Shown piece by piece: positions 12,901 to 24,978 of a stretch of DNA of 64,000 nucleotides; the stretch's first letter is position 1, and every line of letters starts with the position of its first letter. Origin of the DNA: Bemisia tabaci (taxonomy: Eukaryota; Arthropoda; Insecta; Hemiptera; Aleyrodidae); assembly GCF_918797505.1 (NCBI RefSeq), contig NC_092799.1, positions 24,800,382-24,864,381 on the forward strand. The letters run 5' to 3'. The position numbers were made by a program, and so were the translations under genes. The notes under the pieces are model-generated. The model did not search any database and was not told where the DNA came from. It saw only the letters and a program-made list of their open reading frames with translations.

Positions 12901-13873
12901 AAAGCTCTAATCTGTTGATTTTAAGGAATTTTGAAGAACTTGACAATATTCGGAATATCACCCTACATCCCTGTCTTATGGCATGCAAATCCGTGCAAAG
13001 ATTTATTTTAAATTCAAATTATTTCTGCGTAATTTCATTTAATTGGAAACAAGCATGTTTCGTTTTTGACCTGTTCTTTGTTACCGCTAAAATTCAGGAA
13101 CTCCAACAAATCCTGATGTAATTTCTAGAGTGTTGAATTTCTCAGTGCAGAGCTGTTAAGTCGAGGAACATTATTATTTTCTTAGCCGGGGGAAACCATG
13201 AAGTTCGATTTCAGTTGTTAAAGAATTCTCTGCTCATTTTAAAAGTGTAGCTGTAAATAATTTTACATGTTAAGTGTATGTATGATGGGTTTACGAGGTC
13301 TCTCGGTGTATTGTGTGAAGGAAGAAGTTTAGAAAGTTTGCGAGTTGTTGTTTCCAAGGTTGAAAGAATATTGAGAACCATTCTGGAGTGAAAAGAGATC
13401 CCAAGTGCCCAATGTCTTTTATTTTTGTACAGTGTGTTTCAAATCCGAAAAAAAAAAACATGTATTTTTGTATGTTAATATTGTAGCGTGGTCCCCACAA
13501 ACTGTACTCCATCAACTACTTGATATTCAAAACGAGGGGTTACGTATATTGGCACTGGAAATTGTAGAAATATTATAAAGATGTTTTCTGTGTCGTTAGC
13601 ATTTTGAGGCATGCATTATTGTTTTATATAAACTTACTTATTTTTCTAAACTTTCTTAACTTTCTACAAGTAGGAAAATGTTAAGTACTTTCTGGTTGGT
13701 TTTTCTTTCTTTTTTTTAGAGGGGGGAGGGGGGGTTCTCTTTTTTTTGGACTTTTAAAAATAATCTTTAAGTTAATTTGAACAAATACACAGTTGTTTTG
13801 TAACATCTTATCCCAGCTTCATTTTTGGCTCAGTTTTTGTCATGCATTCATTTTTGTAAATTATTTCTAGTGA

Positions 13874-13879
13874 AATAAA
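13874..13879 (+). terminator. Candidate XPO1 poly(A) signal AATAAA
   Basis: AATAAA followed within 20-40 bases by a very T-rich stretch with TTGATGTTGC, suitable as a downstream element. It lies about 4.5 kb after the stop, giving a long but plausible 3' UTR. Confidence 0.4.
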
Positions 13880-14868
13880 ATATTTTTTAATTTTTTTTCT
13901 TTTTGTTTATTGATGTTGCTTTTCGTTTGGGCCCTCCTTTTGAGATATTCACAATCAAATGCATTTATGAAATACTGCATAATACAAATCTATCTATATT
14001 AGGAAGTTCGAGAAAAAATACGTCCATCCACAAGGTTGTTTTCACTCTAGGAGCTGAGTTCTGAGGCTAGTTTAAATCAGAAGTAAATATTTCAGCGCTG
14101 CCTTGAATGGGAGACTAAACAGGAAAAGAGACATTACTTTGTACGGAGAAGATAGAGGTCTTTTTCAAATTTTCATGCAATGCAATTTTCTGGGTTTTTT
14201 TCTAATTTATTGTAAATTCCTATACTAATTCACTATACTATTATTTTTTTTTACAAAATTTTTATTGATTTATTGGTAGACTTCCCTTGATCAAAAGCAT
14301 TTAACCTCTCTCTTTAGATAAATTCATTAGACCCGTGGTTTCCCAATATTCTGGGTTATATCCATCCAGTCAGCTTGCGTTACATCAGTTCAAGATCATA
14401 AGACAAAGTAGAAATACATCGTTATCAATAAAACATTTACCCAGTTAAACTTTAATTCATGGCTCATATGTAGGCTGACAAACTTTAAACAAAACCTCCA
14501 TTTTGGAATAATGTTTTTCCATGTCTCTAACAACTAAGTTCTTCACACTCTGTCTCTTAAGCATTAGCTCCTAATTTCTCTGAGATGGAGACTTGCTGAG
14601 CCTTTACCTTCGTCAGTATTTCCAGATAAAACAGCATAAATGAGAAGTGTGAAAATGTTTCTTTCCCTCTCCCGTAAAATACTGAATAAATCGTGTTCGC
14701 CTAAGTAAATTTCATCAATGACTCTGATAGAAATTTGCTTTTGCGCAAACTTGTGCCAAAACAAAGAATTTTTCAGGATCTGAAACTTGCAGCGAAAACC
14801 CATCTTCTTTTCTCAGAGATGAAATTGAAAGCAAAAATGAGTCCAAAACAAACGTAATGACAGAAAGA

Positions 14869-14947
14869 TCTTCCAATTAATAATAAACCTTGGCTTACAA
14901 TTAGATAGGGATACTTATCTAAGCCGAGCTTCATTATTAATGGAAGA
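14869..14947. repeat. 79-base imperfect hairpin
   Basis: TCTTCCAATTAATAATAAAC pairs with GCTTCATTATTAATGGAAGA, and CTTGGCTTA with TAAGCCGAG, around a short loop. The size and bulged stem resemble a pre-miRNA or a very short MITE. Confidence 0.55.
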
Positions 14948-15841
14948 GCTTTTTATATTTACCAAAAAAAGGTATATTCACCATTTTTTAGTAAATATCA
15001 GCTGTTAAGAGAACTAAAATGTCTGAAAAGTTATTTTCTCCAATTATATTGAATAGTAGGATTCTAACAGCACTTCAATTTAGCATTTAAAAAAACCAAC
15101 GACAGTTCGCAATCAATTTTTCGATCCCATCATAACCTTCAAGTGGATATCTTCAGAAACGAATTCTTTCTCTCACTGGGTTTCTAACAATAAACCTAAA
15201 TTACATTGCGCATCAAACTATTACATTGAAGATTTGTCAAAGTTCTTGTTTCTCAATCTTGCTAACCGTCTCCTATGATTCTGAGCGTGATATTTCGATT
15301 TGATAAATAAAATGGTTTTTTCATTGTAGATTCTTCATCAGATTTGTTTAAAATTGTGTTTCTCTGTATGAAGATGCAAGATATTAGACACAAATGACGT
15401 GCTCATTCGAAATTGGTCAAAAGTTAATATCCCTCTGATTGGATCTCACTTAAGTACCTTTCAATATCGAATCCAATGCGATTTAGAGGGTAGATCACCT
15501 ACATCTAGGAAAGAGGCTTTTGATGAAACAAAAGAAAACGAATCTTGATTGACATACTGCAACCTGATTGTTTGCATAAGCTTTTTCATAATTACTTGTC
15601 ACAACATCTCCTCATTTGCACTTCTTCATTCTACTTCTTGCTTATTTGTTTTCATTCTTTGTTACTGCAACAGTGAATACTTCTCTCAGGTGTGTTCTGA
15701 TTGATAGTTAAATTTTTATTTTTAATCCTAAACTGAAATCAACATTTTCTCTCATATTACATTAGAATAGTACACACTATCATCATTATCATTTGGTTAA
15801 TCTTCAGTCGTAGGTTTAATTTAAAATAATTTCCTGAAAAG

Positions 15842-15847
15842 AATAAA
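15842..15847 (+). terminator. Second candidate XPO1 poly(A) signal AATAAA
   Basis: AATAAA followed at about 45-80 bases by GT-rich sequence (GAGTGTGTTGC and TGTGTGAGTGAG). If used, the XPO1 transcript ends about 500 bases from the SMIM20 3' end on the other strand. Confidence 0.4.
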
Positions 15848-16373
15848 GCTGTATGCTGATTATTTCCTCCACCTCCACTACTTATGCATGAGTGTGTTGC
15901 GTATTACTGTGTGAGTGAGTATTATAGAATCAAAGTTTGTAATCATGTTCGTTGTGTACTGATTTTTATACATAAAAATATGTCTTCAAATTAGTTTCTT
16001 GAGGATTACTCTAGTAGACGCGTATATGAATTTTTGAAAAAGGAAAATTATTTTGTACATAATTGTTTAATTTTTTAATAATCTTGATTATGAAAAAAAA
16101 AAAAGAAAAAAAAAAAAGTTTCTGTGTGTATCATTTTTTAATACAAGTTCGGAAAATTTTGATCTCAATTTCCTGTAAAGACAGCCATATAAAAGGTGAA
16201 ATAGGGGTCCAATAATTTTACACGAAGTAAATTATGGTCACACTTCTATCAAAATCTAAGAGGCATACAACAAGTCCTGTGAAGTGTTGTCTTCACTCCT
16301 CGAAGTCTCTCTAGTGGCAAAGAATAATAATAATAAAAAAAAAAACTGTTGTGAAGATTTACATAGAACTAAT

Positions 16374-16380
16374 GTTTATT
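16374..16380 (-). terminator. SMIM20 poly(A) signal AATAAA (minus strand)
   Basis: The plus strand reads GTTTATTTT, so the minus strand carries AATAAA about 140 bases after the SMIM20 stop, a normal short 3' UTR. Confidence 0.6.
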
Positions 16381-16521
16381 TTTGAAGTCTGTACACAGGG
16401 CTACATGTTAAAATTAAAACCTAACAACATCTTTAAGGAAACAATTCAGGATCTACAGTTAAAAGTATTTACACAGCTGGAAAACAGAAATAAACAAGAA
16501 CAGGGAAAAAACTTTGTTTCA

Positions 16522-16574
16522 TTATTCAGTCCTTGGTTTTTTCCTACCGAAAGGATCTTCCCAGACTTTCATAC
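16522..16574 (-). CDS. SMIM20: SMIM20 last coding exon
   Basis: Acceptor TTTTCCCTTAG. It encodes GMKVWEDPFGRKKPRTE and TAA (16,524-16,522). KVW-DPFGRK is the family signature. Confidence 0.9.
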
Positions 16575-19537
16575 CTAAGGGAAAATAAGAAAGATTCAAA
16601 TTAACGAAACAAGAAAAATATACTCTAGTCTTAGTGATCCCAAGTGCGCGGCTTTATCTGTACTGTGCAAAGCTTCCCTTCAACTGTGTGGACCGCATAT
16701 GGAACAAAAGTATATCAATAGCCAAAGTGCGAAGCCGAGTATCTCCATTTGTACTGTTGCAGACTTCCTGTCATACTTCAGTTTCTGATTGGAAAACTAA
16801 TCAACTTAACTTCTTGAAAACTTTTTTGATTTTTCAATATTATTAACAGAATATTCTGTAGCAATTTCAAACAATAAAGTTGACTTGTTTCTCTTCGAAA
16901 AAATAAAACAGGAGAAGAGATCTTGTAACACCGCCATGGGGATTCATGGGTTCTGTACTTTGGTCATTGATATGGGGAAATGCTTCCCTCTCAGCACAGA
17001 GAGCGGAACAGCATGCAAACTTCGTATGCCGCGCACCCAGGAACTCTGTCTAGTCTTCAAGTGCAATACTCAAGAGGAAAATCAAGGAAAATTTTTTAAG
17101 GAATGATAAATTCATCAAGAAAAGCAATGTCAAGTTATCTCCTGACATTTTTGGAAGCCATGGGCATTTCTACATTATGTAAGACAGCCATTGGATGGAA
17201 CTAGCTTGTCTCCCTCACAAAGGAGTGTACCTTGTCTGCAGTGTTTCAGTAATCACAGGTACATATTATTCTTTCACAGAGGAACCGTCACACAAATTGG
17301 TTTAAAAATTTCAGTCTATTCCAACATGGATAAAGAAAACCAAAGATTTCAGGAAAATTTGTGTGACCATTTTCTTGGAGACAAATAAACTGTCAGTAAG
17401 AAATACTAAAACAGCGCAATCAAGATACAGTTCTCTATGCGAGAGGCAACGAACTAGAATCAGCCTCACTGTATTTTCCATTGTCTAATTTTCTCTTGTG
17501 TTTAATTTTCTTCAACAGAAGCTTGCGGTGAATTTATTCTAGGTTATAAAGAATAAACTCACAAAATTTCAAGTTCCAGTGCTGCTTGGTTTTCTGTTGA
17601 AGAATAAAACATTACACAAAATCAGGCAACGTTTGATGTAGTTAGGCTGATGAAGAGACAAACTTTACGTTCTTCCCAATTGATAATATCTGTAATTCAC
17701 CAGACAACACTCCATTTTTGTACAGACCTCAGAAGACCTGCACCGGCTACTGAAATTTCAAACTCTTTTTCAGCGTATTCTCATTTTTACACTCCTCTTT
17801 GGTCACTCTGTTGATAGCCTTTATCCTCCTTTAGATGTGAGAAAATCAATTACTAGTAGAGGCTTTATACTTCAGGAAAGGACTATAAATTAAAGCCCTT
17901 TGTGAAGGACCAAAATTGACTACAACATTTCCAAAGCACACATCTCAGTTTGCAGTGCAGCGACTTCCTGCCTTAGTTCACTTATTTTACTCTTCTTCTT
18001 TTTTCCTATCCTTATACTTTGTTTATTTCAATGGATGATTGTTCAACGTTGTTCCTTGAAAACTTGTGTGATATTTCTTCATTGTGTGACAAATTTCAAG
18101 GTATGACAGTGATTCTTACTCCATTAAAAGATGAGCAAAAGAGGAGATTTTGAAACACTGCAATTGAGGTACATGGTTTGGGAATTTTCCGCTCTAGTAT
18201 TCCAAAGGAATAATAGGATTTCCTTGGTAACGTCAAATCCAGAAAATACTTTTGTACAGTTTTGCTCTTTCAGCTTACCTCCAGGTTGTATTTTTTCAAT
18301 ATCCAATCCTGCTCGGCCTTTCTTTTGAATCTCTTCTGCAAATGAAGAAAAGAAATATTAGAGAACAACAAATTTGCAAAGATGAGAGTGACAAGAGAAA
18401 TTTAAGGTGGTTCAAATTACTTCCCTATCAATTACTAATGATCACTGAAGTTACTTTAATGCTGTGAGGGAGCCAATCATAAGAAGGATCTACCGGACTA
18501 ACCAAGGAGCAAGCATTCTAAGATTTTTATACAAGATGATCAGAGCTGATTGATACCAACTCTTGCTCTGGCTATTGGGTCAAATTTATATTATTGACCG
18601 AGTCAGGCAACATAGGACTAGATTTGAAAGGACAAATTTCTCAGTAAGTATAGCAAAAAATCTAACTGAAAAAATCAAAATGAAAACTGAAAAATCCAAA
18701 TGAAGACACGAATATAGATTATGAGTTTTCTATGCCGCATGCTGGTCAGTAATCTCAAGAACACTGGGTCAAAATTTTGAATCATAGTTTGGGTTGTAAT
18801 AATGTTTGAAAAGTTTACAATTATTAGTTTTTAATGGCAAAATTGAACTGCCTTTTTTTCAAATTCATAGTTCATTGTTGTATAACTTTCAACTGTTAAA
18901 TAGGTAAATTTTCAGAATTTTTGGGTGTTATTTGTGCGAGATAATACAGAGGTCACCCCTCAAAGCTGTTGTATTATAATTTTTTTTTTTTTTCCCTTTA
19001 CCCTCGGTCCCATTTTGTCTTACAATTGTTTTGGATCAACTGGGCGTTGAAGTAAGTAAATGATTGATCAATCAAGATCTGATCTTCATTGTGTTTAGAA
19101 AAGCTGCATTTTTTCAGATATACTCTTGAGATGTGCTATCATGTTTGACAAGAAAAAGAAGGTAAAGCAGGGCACATTGCCAGTTAAATTGAGACCAATC
19201 TTACAACAATGCAGTCTTGCGCACATAAGAGTATTTCCATCAGCATTTTTCCATAATTCCTCATCTATTTGCAATATACTCTTTGTTCAGAGAACAAGGC
19301 CACTACTGATATGCTTGATCATTTGATGAAAAATGGTGATTCAGTGAAGAAAGGATAAAAATATGTTTCACAAACATACGTACGATACTTCTCGGGCCAA
19401 AACATTGGAGAGATGGCGATCGGCCACATACAGAGTGTGATCACAGCTGCAAAACCTGCCACAAATCCCCACTTCTTGAGCACTCTTTTTCTTTCAATGG
19501 CCTTCGGATTGTAATATCCCCTTACTCGTTCATCCAT
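16522..19537 (-). CDS. SMIM20: SMIM20/MITRAC7-like cytochrome c oxidase assembly protein
   Basis: On the minus strand three exons, 19384-19537, 18279-18335 and 16522-16574, splice in phase to 87 codons plus TAA. The family protein is a small inner-mitochondrial-membrane factor that holds newly made COX1 during complex IV assembly. Visible here: a basic N-terminus (about 1-23), one membrane segment (about 24-45, GFVAGFAAVITLCMWPIAI), a proline-rich PMFWPEKY turn, then a C-terminal domain with RAGLD, IQPGGMKVWEDPFGRK. Order and spacing match the vertebrate protein through GRK. The N-terminal 20 residues are longer than in vertebrates. The start chosen is the first ATG in the exon carrying the membrane segment; an upstream coding exon cannot be excluded because the exon is open to its acceptor. 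Confidence 0.9.
16640..16970. repeat. Dispersed repeat family A, copy 1
   Basis: Shares an ordered set of words with other copies: GCAGACTTCCTGTCATACTT, TTGGAAAAC, CTTCTTGAAAAC, ATAAAACAGGAGAAGAGAT and AACACCGC. It lies in the last SMIM20 intron. Family A copies recur near 17,940, 20,050, 34,900 (inverted), 41,010 and 60,790. Confidence 0.55.
17940..18185. repeat. Dispersed repeat family A, copy 2
   Basis: Contains GCGACTTCCTGCCTTAG, TTCCTTGAAAACTTG and AGAGGAGATTTTGAAACACTG in the same order as copy 1. It abuts SMIM20 exon 2. Confidence 0.5.
18279..18335 (-). CDS. SMIM20: SMIM20 exon 2 (57 bp)
   Basis: Acceptor TTCATTTGCAG, donor GTAAGC. It encodes QEIQKKGRAGLDIEKIQPG plus one base. The RAG and QP positions align with the vertebrate SMIM20 C-terminal domain. 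Confidence 0.88.
19384..19537 (-). CDS. SMIM20: SMIM20 exon 1 of the coding region
   Basis: The exon starts at 19,544 after acceptor TTTCTGTTCCTAG; ATG is at 19,537-19,535. It encodes MDERVRGYYNPKA and the membrane segment through PEKY plus one base. The donor is GTACGT; the alternative GTATGT seven bases on would break the frame of the next exon. Confidence 0.88.
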
Positions 19538-19719
19538 CACTAGCCTAGGAACAGAAATCAAAGATCATTCCAATTACTTAAGTAAGCACTGCTAAGTTAA
19601 CAGGTGAATCTGCCCTGAAAGTGGACAAGCATAGAGATATCAAACAGATTTGACTAAAGTACTGCTTTCACTTTTAGCTTTTACCCAAAATGGCACAATT
19701 CCACCTAGACGGACACATG

Positions 19720-19961
19720 AGGGGCTTGGAGGACAAGGTGCATGAGTGCAGTTTTTGCTATTCCGAGAGATACGTGTTTGAAGTTTCGAAATTACATGGA
19801 CCCTTCAGAGAGAAGATTCTGACTTTTTGATGCTTAAAAATTTGAATTTGGAAGCAAATTTTTCACAGAATATGCATTAAAACTAGTTCTACTTGAAATA
19901 ATTAATACCTCACTTTTTTAAAAAACTGCACTTATGTACAAGCCTTGTCCTCCAAGCCCCT
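19720..19961. mobile_element. MITE with AGGGGCTTGGAGGACAAGG termini
   Basis: Left AGGGGCTTGGAGGACAAGG then GCATGAGTGCAGTTTTT; the right end is the inverse (AAAAACTGCACTTATG, CCTTGTCCTCCAAGCCCCT). Arms of about 38 bp around 165 bp of AT-rich DNA. Confidence 0.8.
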
Positions 19962-20049
19962 TATATTAGCTGACTATACCTAAGAGTCTCTTTTGGAAAC
20001 CCTAAAATGAAGCTGAAAGTGCCTGAACACAAAAACTCAACCTCCTACC

Positions 20050-20440
20050 TAATAGAGCATATTGATGGTAAAACCGCAGAAATGCATATCTTGTTTTGCA
20101 GCGTTGCAAACCTCCTGTCATACTTTATTATCTACTTGGAAAACTACAAAACGTCACTTTTTGAAAATTTAGGTGATTTTTCTTCTTTTAATAAGGAATA
20201 TTTTGTGTTTAGTTTGGTCTCCTTCTAGTGGCGATCAGGGACATCCACTTGGGTGTTAAGGAGTGAAAAGGACAGTCTGATCTCTACCTCATAAACTCCA
20301 GCCTGAGACTCTACGAAAACTCGCGAGTGGATTTCCTTGATTGCCACACTTTTAAAAAATAAAATAGGAGCAGAGATTTCAAAACACCGCGAGGGGTATA
20401 CACATTTTAGCAGTTTCACCATCAAAATGCAATACTTCGC
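20050..20440. repeat. Dispersed repeat family A, copy 3
   Basis: The longest and clearest copy: ends ATTGATGGTAAAACCGCAGA and GCAGTTTCACCATCAAAATG are roughly inverted, with CTCCTGTCATACTTTATTA, TTTTTGAAAATTTAGG and GCAGAGATTTCAAAACACCG inside. Confidence 0.55.
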
Positions 20441-20528
20441 CATATTCAGCATACTTACAAAAAATTTTGTTTTAATTTTCAGTTCCCCAAGGAAATTTTT
20501 GGGGGATGGTTGGCTGCTATATGCTTAA

Positions 20529-20788
20529 GGCCTTGTCTCCACAGGACGTTTCATGGGATTTGTCCCATGGAAAAATCTCACGACTTGCGAAGTTGGGAAA
20601 AATATTGAGCTAGTCAATACTAATCATAGTACCAACTAAGAGTCCTTGTGGAGTCCCAGGAACGATTTAAAGAGAGGAAGAAGAAAAAACTTTGTCGTGT
20701 TGTTTAATAGGATAAAAACCCAGAAGTTTCATTCCTGCGACTTGAACCTTGGTAAAAATCCCGTGAAACATATCGTGGAGACAATGCG
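20529..20788. mobile_element. MITE flanked by TTAA
   Basis: GGCCTTGTCTCCACAGGAC at the left and GTGGAGACAATGCG at the right are inverted, and CATGGGAT/ATCCCGTG pair further in. TTAA lies directly outside both ends (20,525-20,528 and 20,789-20,792), suggesting piggyBac- or Harbinger-type insertion. Confidence 0.65.
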
Positions 20789-21749
20789 TTAAGGTGTAAT
20801 CATTCCTCTTAGGAGAAAATTTAAAAGTGAAACCAGCATTTAGGTATCTTGGCAGACTGGAAACTGGTGGAAATACTTGAATGCTGATGTGCAGTGTTAA
20901 GACAATCGGACGACATTACAAGCAGGGCAATGGTGATTGAGTACAATTTTTGCACGTACTACTTTCCGATATACGCTTTTTCATCTCTGATTAGATGAAC
21001 AGTTAAATCGCCAAAATTGGACTTCGTTTAACATGGACTCAAGTTGTGCTTTACTTAACCTAAAAATCTGCTTACAGTCAAAATCAAACAAAATTTCAGG
21101 GTCAAGAGGAAGAGTAGAGGAAAATATGTTTAAAGAGACAAAAAGATATGAGAAAATCAGGGTTGTTTAGGGGCTGAAGCTTGTTGCTAGCTGACTCTTC
21201 TTTTCTGGTTGTCAAGACTAACTAAATGTTACGATGTAATATGGTACTCATTGACGGCTTGTTGCATCAAAAGGTGAGTATAATGAAAGCAGATTTTGCA
21301 GTTCATAATGAGCAAACTGAGTAAATAACTTGTAAATTATATTCCTCTAGCATCTTAAAGCACTTGTTATGGGCTGGGATGGATTCTAATTATTTTTCAG
21401 GAGTGCTCATGTGCTGAAATGCTAAGACAAGTTTGCTCTGTAAAGCACATCAGAAAAATACTTACAAGCTAGGGGTTCCTGCTACTTGTATTTGCGATAA
21501 CGGAGTAATTATTGAAATAAGAATTGAATCAATGCTTGAAAAATTTTGAAATTAAATGAAAATTCGGGTGGAATGAATACACATGTTGTATTATCACTTG
21601 TTCTGTTATCACAAAAAGTGTAACAACAAACAACAGGGACGCGGGATTATGTTGCCAAATGTCAAAAATTGGTAATTACGTTGTTATTTTTGGTTTTTGC
21701 TTATGGAGTCTGGCAACACTGGCTGCTGCTGCCGACAAGATGTTTACTT

Positions 21750-21796
21750 TTTGCAGGCAAAGACCCCCTCGGAATGAGCAGGCAAGATGGCTGCGT
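21750..21796. repeat. Block repeated inverted at 23,640-23,690
   Basis: TTTTTGCAGGCAAAGACCCC followed by a GGAATGAGCAGGC-like end reappears as the reverse complement near 23,640-23,690. The two may be the ends of one larger element that now contains the MITE at 23,283-23,573. Confidence 0.45.
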
Positions 21797-23282
21797 GGCG
21801 CGACGGGAACTCAGAGCAGTTCGAGCACTCTCTAACCAATACCTACTCTAACCCATCCTATCGTCTGCCGTCTCCCCACCTTATCCATCCACATAATCAT
21901 GTTTCCAATAATGTAAAATGAATCAGTGAGTTCGGAAACACTCCAACACGGGTTTTTTTCGATTTTCACTTTTTTACGGTTTAGTAACACTTATGGATAA
22001 GTAGAAGCATCTGCACGCAAAAGGATATTTCGAAATTGCAATCGGAAGTGCTCGAAACGGCGCGGCGACGGGAAAAGGGAAGAATCGAAGAATTTCATTG
22101 GAAATACCAATTTTTGGCCGATCAAGGGAAACGGGCGACTATCCGATGCGGTTTTATTTTTTCGGTTCAGTATACCTTGTGCCAACAAGTTATATAAATA
22201 TGCAAGCGTTATTCAGGTCAAAAAATTTAAATTTTTCAGGGCAGACTATGAAAAATCAGTATCTGAAACTTGGTGCGTTAAAGTCTCTAGAGTACTTCTT
22301 GCGTCCTTTGGCACCAAAAAAGTTTTTCTTAAACTAACTTCTTCGCCCGCTGCGAAGTTTTAGGTGTTTCCTGAAAATTTTTTTTTCCGAGTTGGTGTAT
22401 TTTCGAACTCACTGATTCAAATGTCATCTTAGGTACCTAATGCTATATTTATGCTCCCATATTTCACCCCTTGATGCCTGACTGGTAAAATTCACCACTT
22501 TTTGGATCGTTATGTACTTTTGTAGGTATAAGTTATCAAAAGCAGAAATGTGCAAAGATATTTTTTTAGCAAATTTTTCAAGAAATATGCTAAGTGCCTC
22601 GTTACCTTTAACAGGATGTTTCCCAGAAGTTGTACCATTGTGCCACAAAAAAAATTTATAAATTTGTGCGAATGCTGAGTTAAATTTTTAGCTTGATGGT
22701 TCATCTTCACATGGAAATATTTTTGGTAGAATTACAAATTCCACAATGAAAGTCTAGCAACACAGCTAACTTAGCAAAAGCCCTCATATTTCTTGAAGTC
22801 AGGAGAGGGTAATATTTCTCCCCCCTCCTCCTAACTAGTTCCCCCAATGCTCCTGAAAACATCTCTGCTGAGCGCAAAAATCCTCAAACTCATCCCTCAT
22901 CATCTGGCATCCCCATGGCTCAGATATAAATGAAGCCTCTCCCCCCCTTATTTTCCATCAAAATTCAAAATGTAAGTAGGTACGTTAGGTACGTTTAGAA
23001 TTTGATTTCAATGCCTCAGAACGCTGCGGGGCCCCCACACAAGCTTGTGATTTCTCCAGATATGCTAAAGATTTTCCCTCCTTAGGTAATCCTTAAATTA
23101 TATAAGAAAAATGTCTTGCCAAAGAATTTTGAGAATTGCCCTGGTTAGTACTTGGTTTGAACTCTTTTAGAAATTTAATCCCGATCAAAAAGGTCAATTC
23201 CCTGAGCTGAGCAGTTTAATTTTTCTCCGAGAGTGAAATTTGTGCTTGGCGCCATTATGTGATGTGCAAAGAGTAGAGGAGA

Positions 23283-23573
23283 GGAGAGAGCATTGACGTA
23301 TAATACAATCTAGACCGCGCATTACGAAATTCAAGCGAGACGATAGGCAACCCAGCAACACACAGCAAGTGTACCGGCGAGACAATGGTGGAATTCGTGG
23401 AAATGCCAGTCTTGCCAGTCCCGTTGCCTGATACGGGTACACTTAGCTCGTATATCCGGCGGTATCAACTAGGCTGAAGGCGCGTCTTTACCCCCCTAGC
23501 TGTCTTACCTTCCCCACCTAAAGTCGGGCCCAATGCGCGGTCTAGATTGTATTATCCGTCAATGGGAGAGAGC
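23283..23573. mobile_element. MITE with 40-bp inverted termini
   Basis: The left arm (GGAGAGAGCATTGACG to CTAGACCGCGCATT) and the right arm (AATGCGCGGTCTAG to CGTCAATGGGAGAGAGC) are inverted with few mismatches. Confidence 0.75.
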
Positions 23574-23701
23574 AACAGAGTATAATCATGAAGTCCGAGC
23601 GAGCTTCATGCACGCTCCACCAGCTACTCCCGCTCTGTGATCGCCTGCTCATTCGTAGGGGGTCTTTGCCTGCAAAAACGCTCAATCCTGCCAAGGTAGA
23701 T

Positions 23702-24011
23702 TTACACAGGTATGGACAGAACTAAACAACTGGCCTCTGATTGGCTCTCCAGCGGCCCCTTAACGTCAGCCATTTTGGATGTTTTGATTATTTTGATTTA
23801 TTATGTTCGGTTTATCGTTTGTCAAAATTTTGTGGGATTTTTTGCACAATTTTGGTTATACGATATTAATTTTAGCGTTTAAACGCACAAACGTTTGAAT
23901 GTTAATTTGATTGTAATTTAATTAAAAAACGGGCCCCTTAACCTACGTCACGAGGTCATGTGACACGTACTGAGGCTCATGGGAAATTTTCAACTTTTCC
24001 ATACCTGTGTA
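23702..24011. mobile_element. MITE with TTACACAGGTATGGA termini, split at its right edge
   Basis: The left end TTACACAGGTATGGA and right end TCCATACCTGTGTA(A) are exact inverses. The final base of the right end is displaced to 24,971 by insertion of the next element, so this one is older. Confidence 0.75.
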
Positions 24012-24962
24012 CAGAGATGGAAAGTGAAATTTCACGTTTTGAAATTTCATGAAATTTCACGTGAAATTTCATGAAATTTCACAAGGCCCGAATAAATTTC
24101 AAAAAAATTGAAATTTGTTGATTTTTCAAAGAAATATTGTTACTAAGCCTCGGAAACGGTTCAGATGATCCTCCTGCTGATGCAGCAGAATATGGCCCAC
24201 TAATGAGATGCTACACCCAAAGGAGGGGGCACAAGGGGGGTTTTAGAGAAAGTTAGCCCTATCCTAACCTCCAAACCAAATGTAAACAGACATGTACCCA
24301 GCAAATCGCGTGGCCGTGGACAAGATTATAAGAACATCACACCCTTTTAGAAACGTTTTACTTTAGTACTTATCCATTTTTGAAACTGAGATTTCCGACT
24401 CTAAAATATATATGTTGGCAGTTTGGCACTGCTGAGAATAATCTTTATAGTATAATTGTTAAATATGTAGGACATTAAGTTGGTTCAGAAATATACCACT
24501 AAAAGTGCCGTTTTTTAGCATTACAATTTTTAGCATCAATTTCTCCAACGTTTCTCAAATAAAAGTCCCCCCCCCCCCCTCATAAAAAAACTAGTATTTT
24601 CATGCCGATGCGTGGAGGAAATTGTTCTTGTGGTGGAGCGGAGGCACTCAAGTGTCAATGATGCATTACTTACGAAAATTAAGGACCCATGACTTACATA
24701 AGTGACATCTGACATGACACCGAAATCTTCGTGATAAAAAACTGAGCTGCTGGAAGAGTGGGTGGTGAGGTTAGGTTAGGTCAGGGGGGGCTGAAAAATC
24801 TCAATATCGAGAATCACCGTTTCTAGGCGTTTCTTGGCCTCTTGAATGTATCCTCAAAAGTTTCAATAAATTTCATGAAATTTCGTGAAATTTCATGAAA
24901 TTTCATGAAATTTCACGCGTGAAATTTCACTCGAATAAATTTCATGAAATTTTCCATCTCTG
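24012..24962. mobile_element. hAT-type element 1, 8-bp target duplication CCTGTGTA
   Basis: Inverted ends CAGAGATGGAAA and TTTCCATCTCTG; an exact 8-bp duplication CCTGTGTA lies at 24,004-24,011 and 24,963-24,970. Both ends hold arrays of ATGAAATTTC/GTGAAATTTC words, probably subterminal transposase-binding repeats. No transposase coding was found. Confidence 0.9.
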
Positions 24963-24978
24963 CCTGTGTAATATGGAA

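Larger units (their letters stand above)
9415..16349 (+). other. XPO1 3' flank, probable long 3' UTR then intergenic
   Basis: No open frame here resembles a known protein. The stretch is AT-rich, carries one MITE (9667-9925) and one hairpin (14,869-14,947), and includes T-rich and A-rich runs. The end of the XPO1 transcript cannot be fixed from sequence; see the two poly(A) signal candidates. Confidence 0.5.

Noticed and set aside
12825..13121. 98-codon open frame in the XPO1 3' flank
   Set aside because: No homology recognised, no splice context and AT-rich composition like the surrounding 3' flank.
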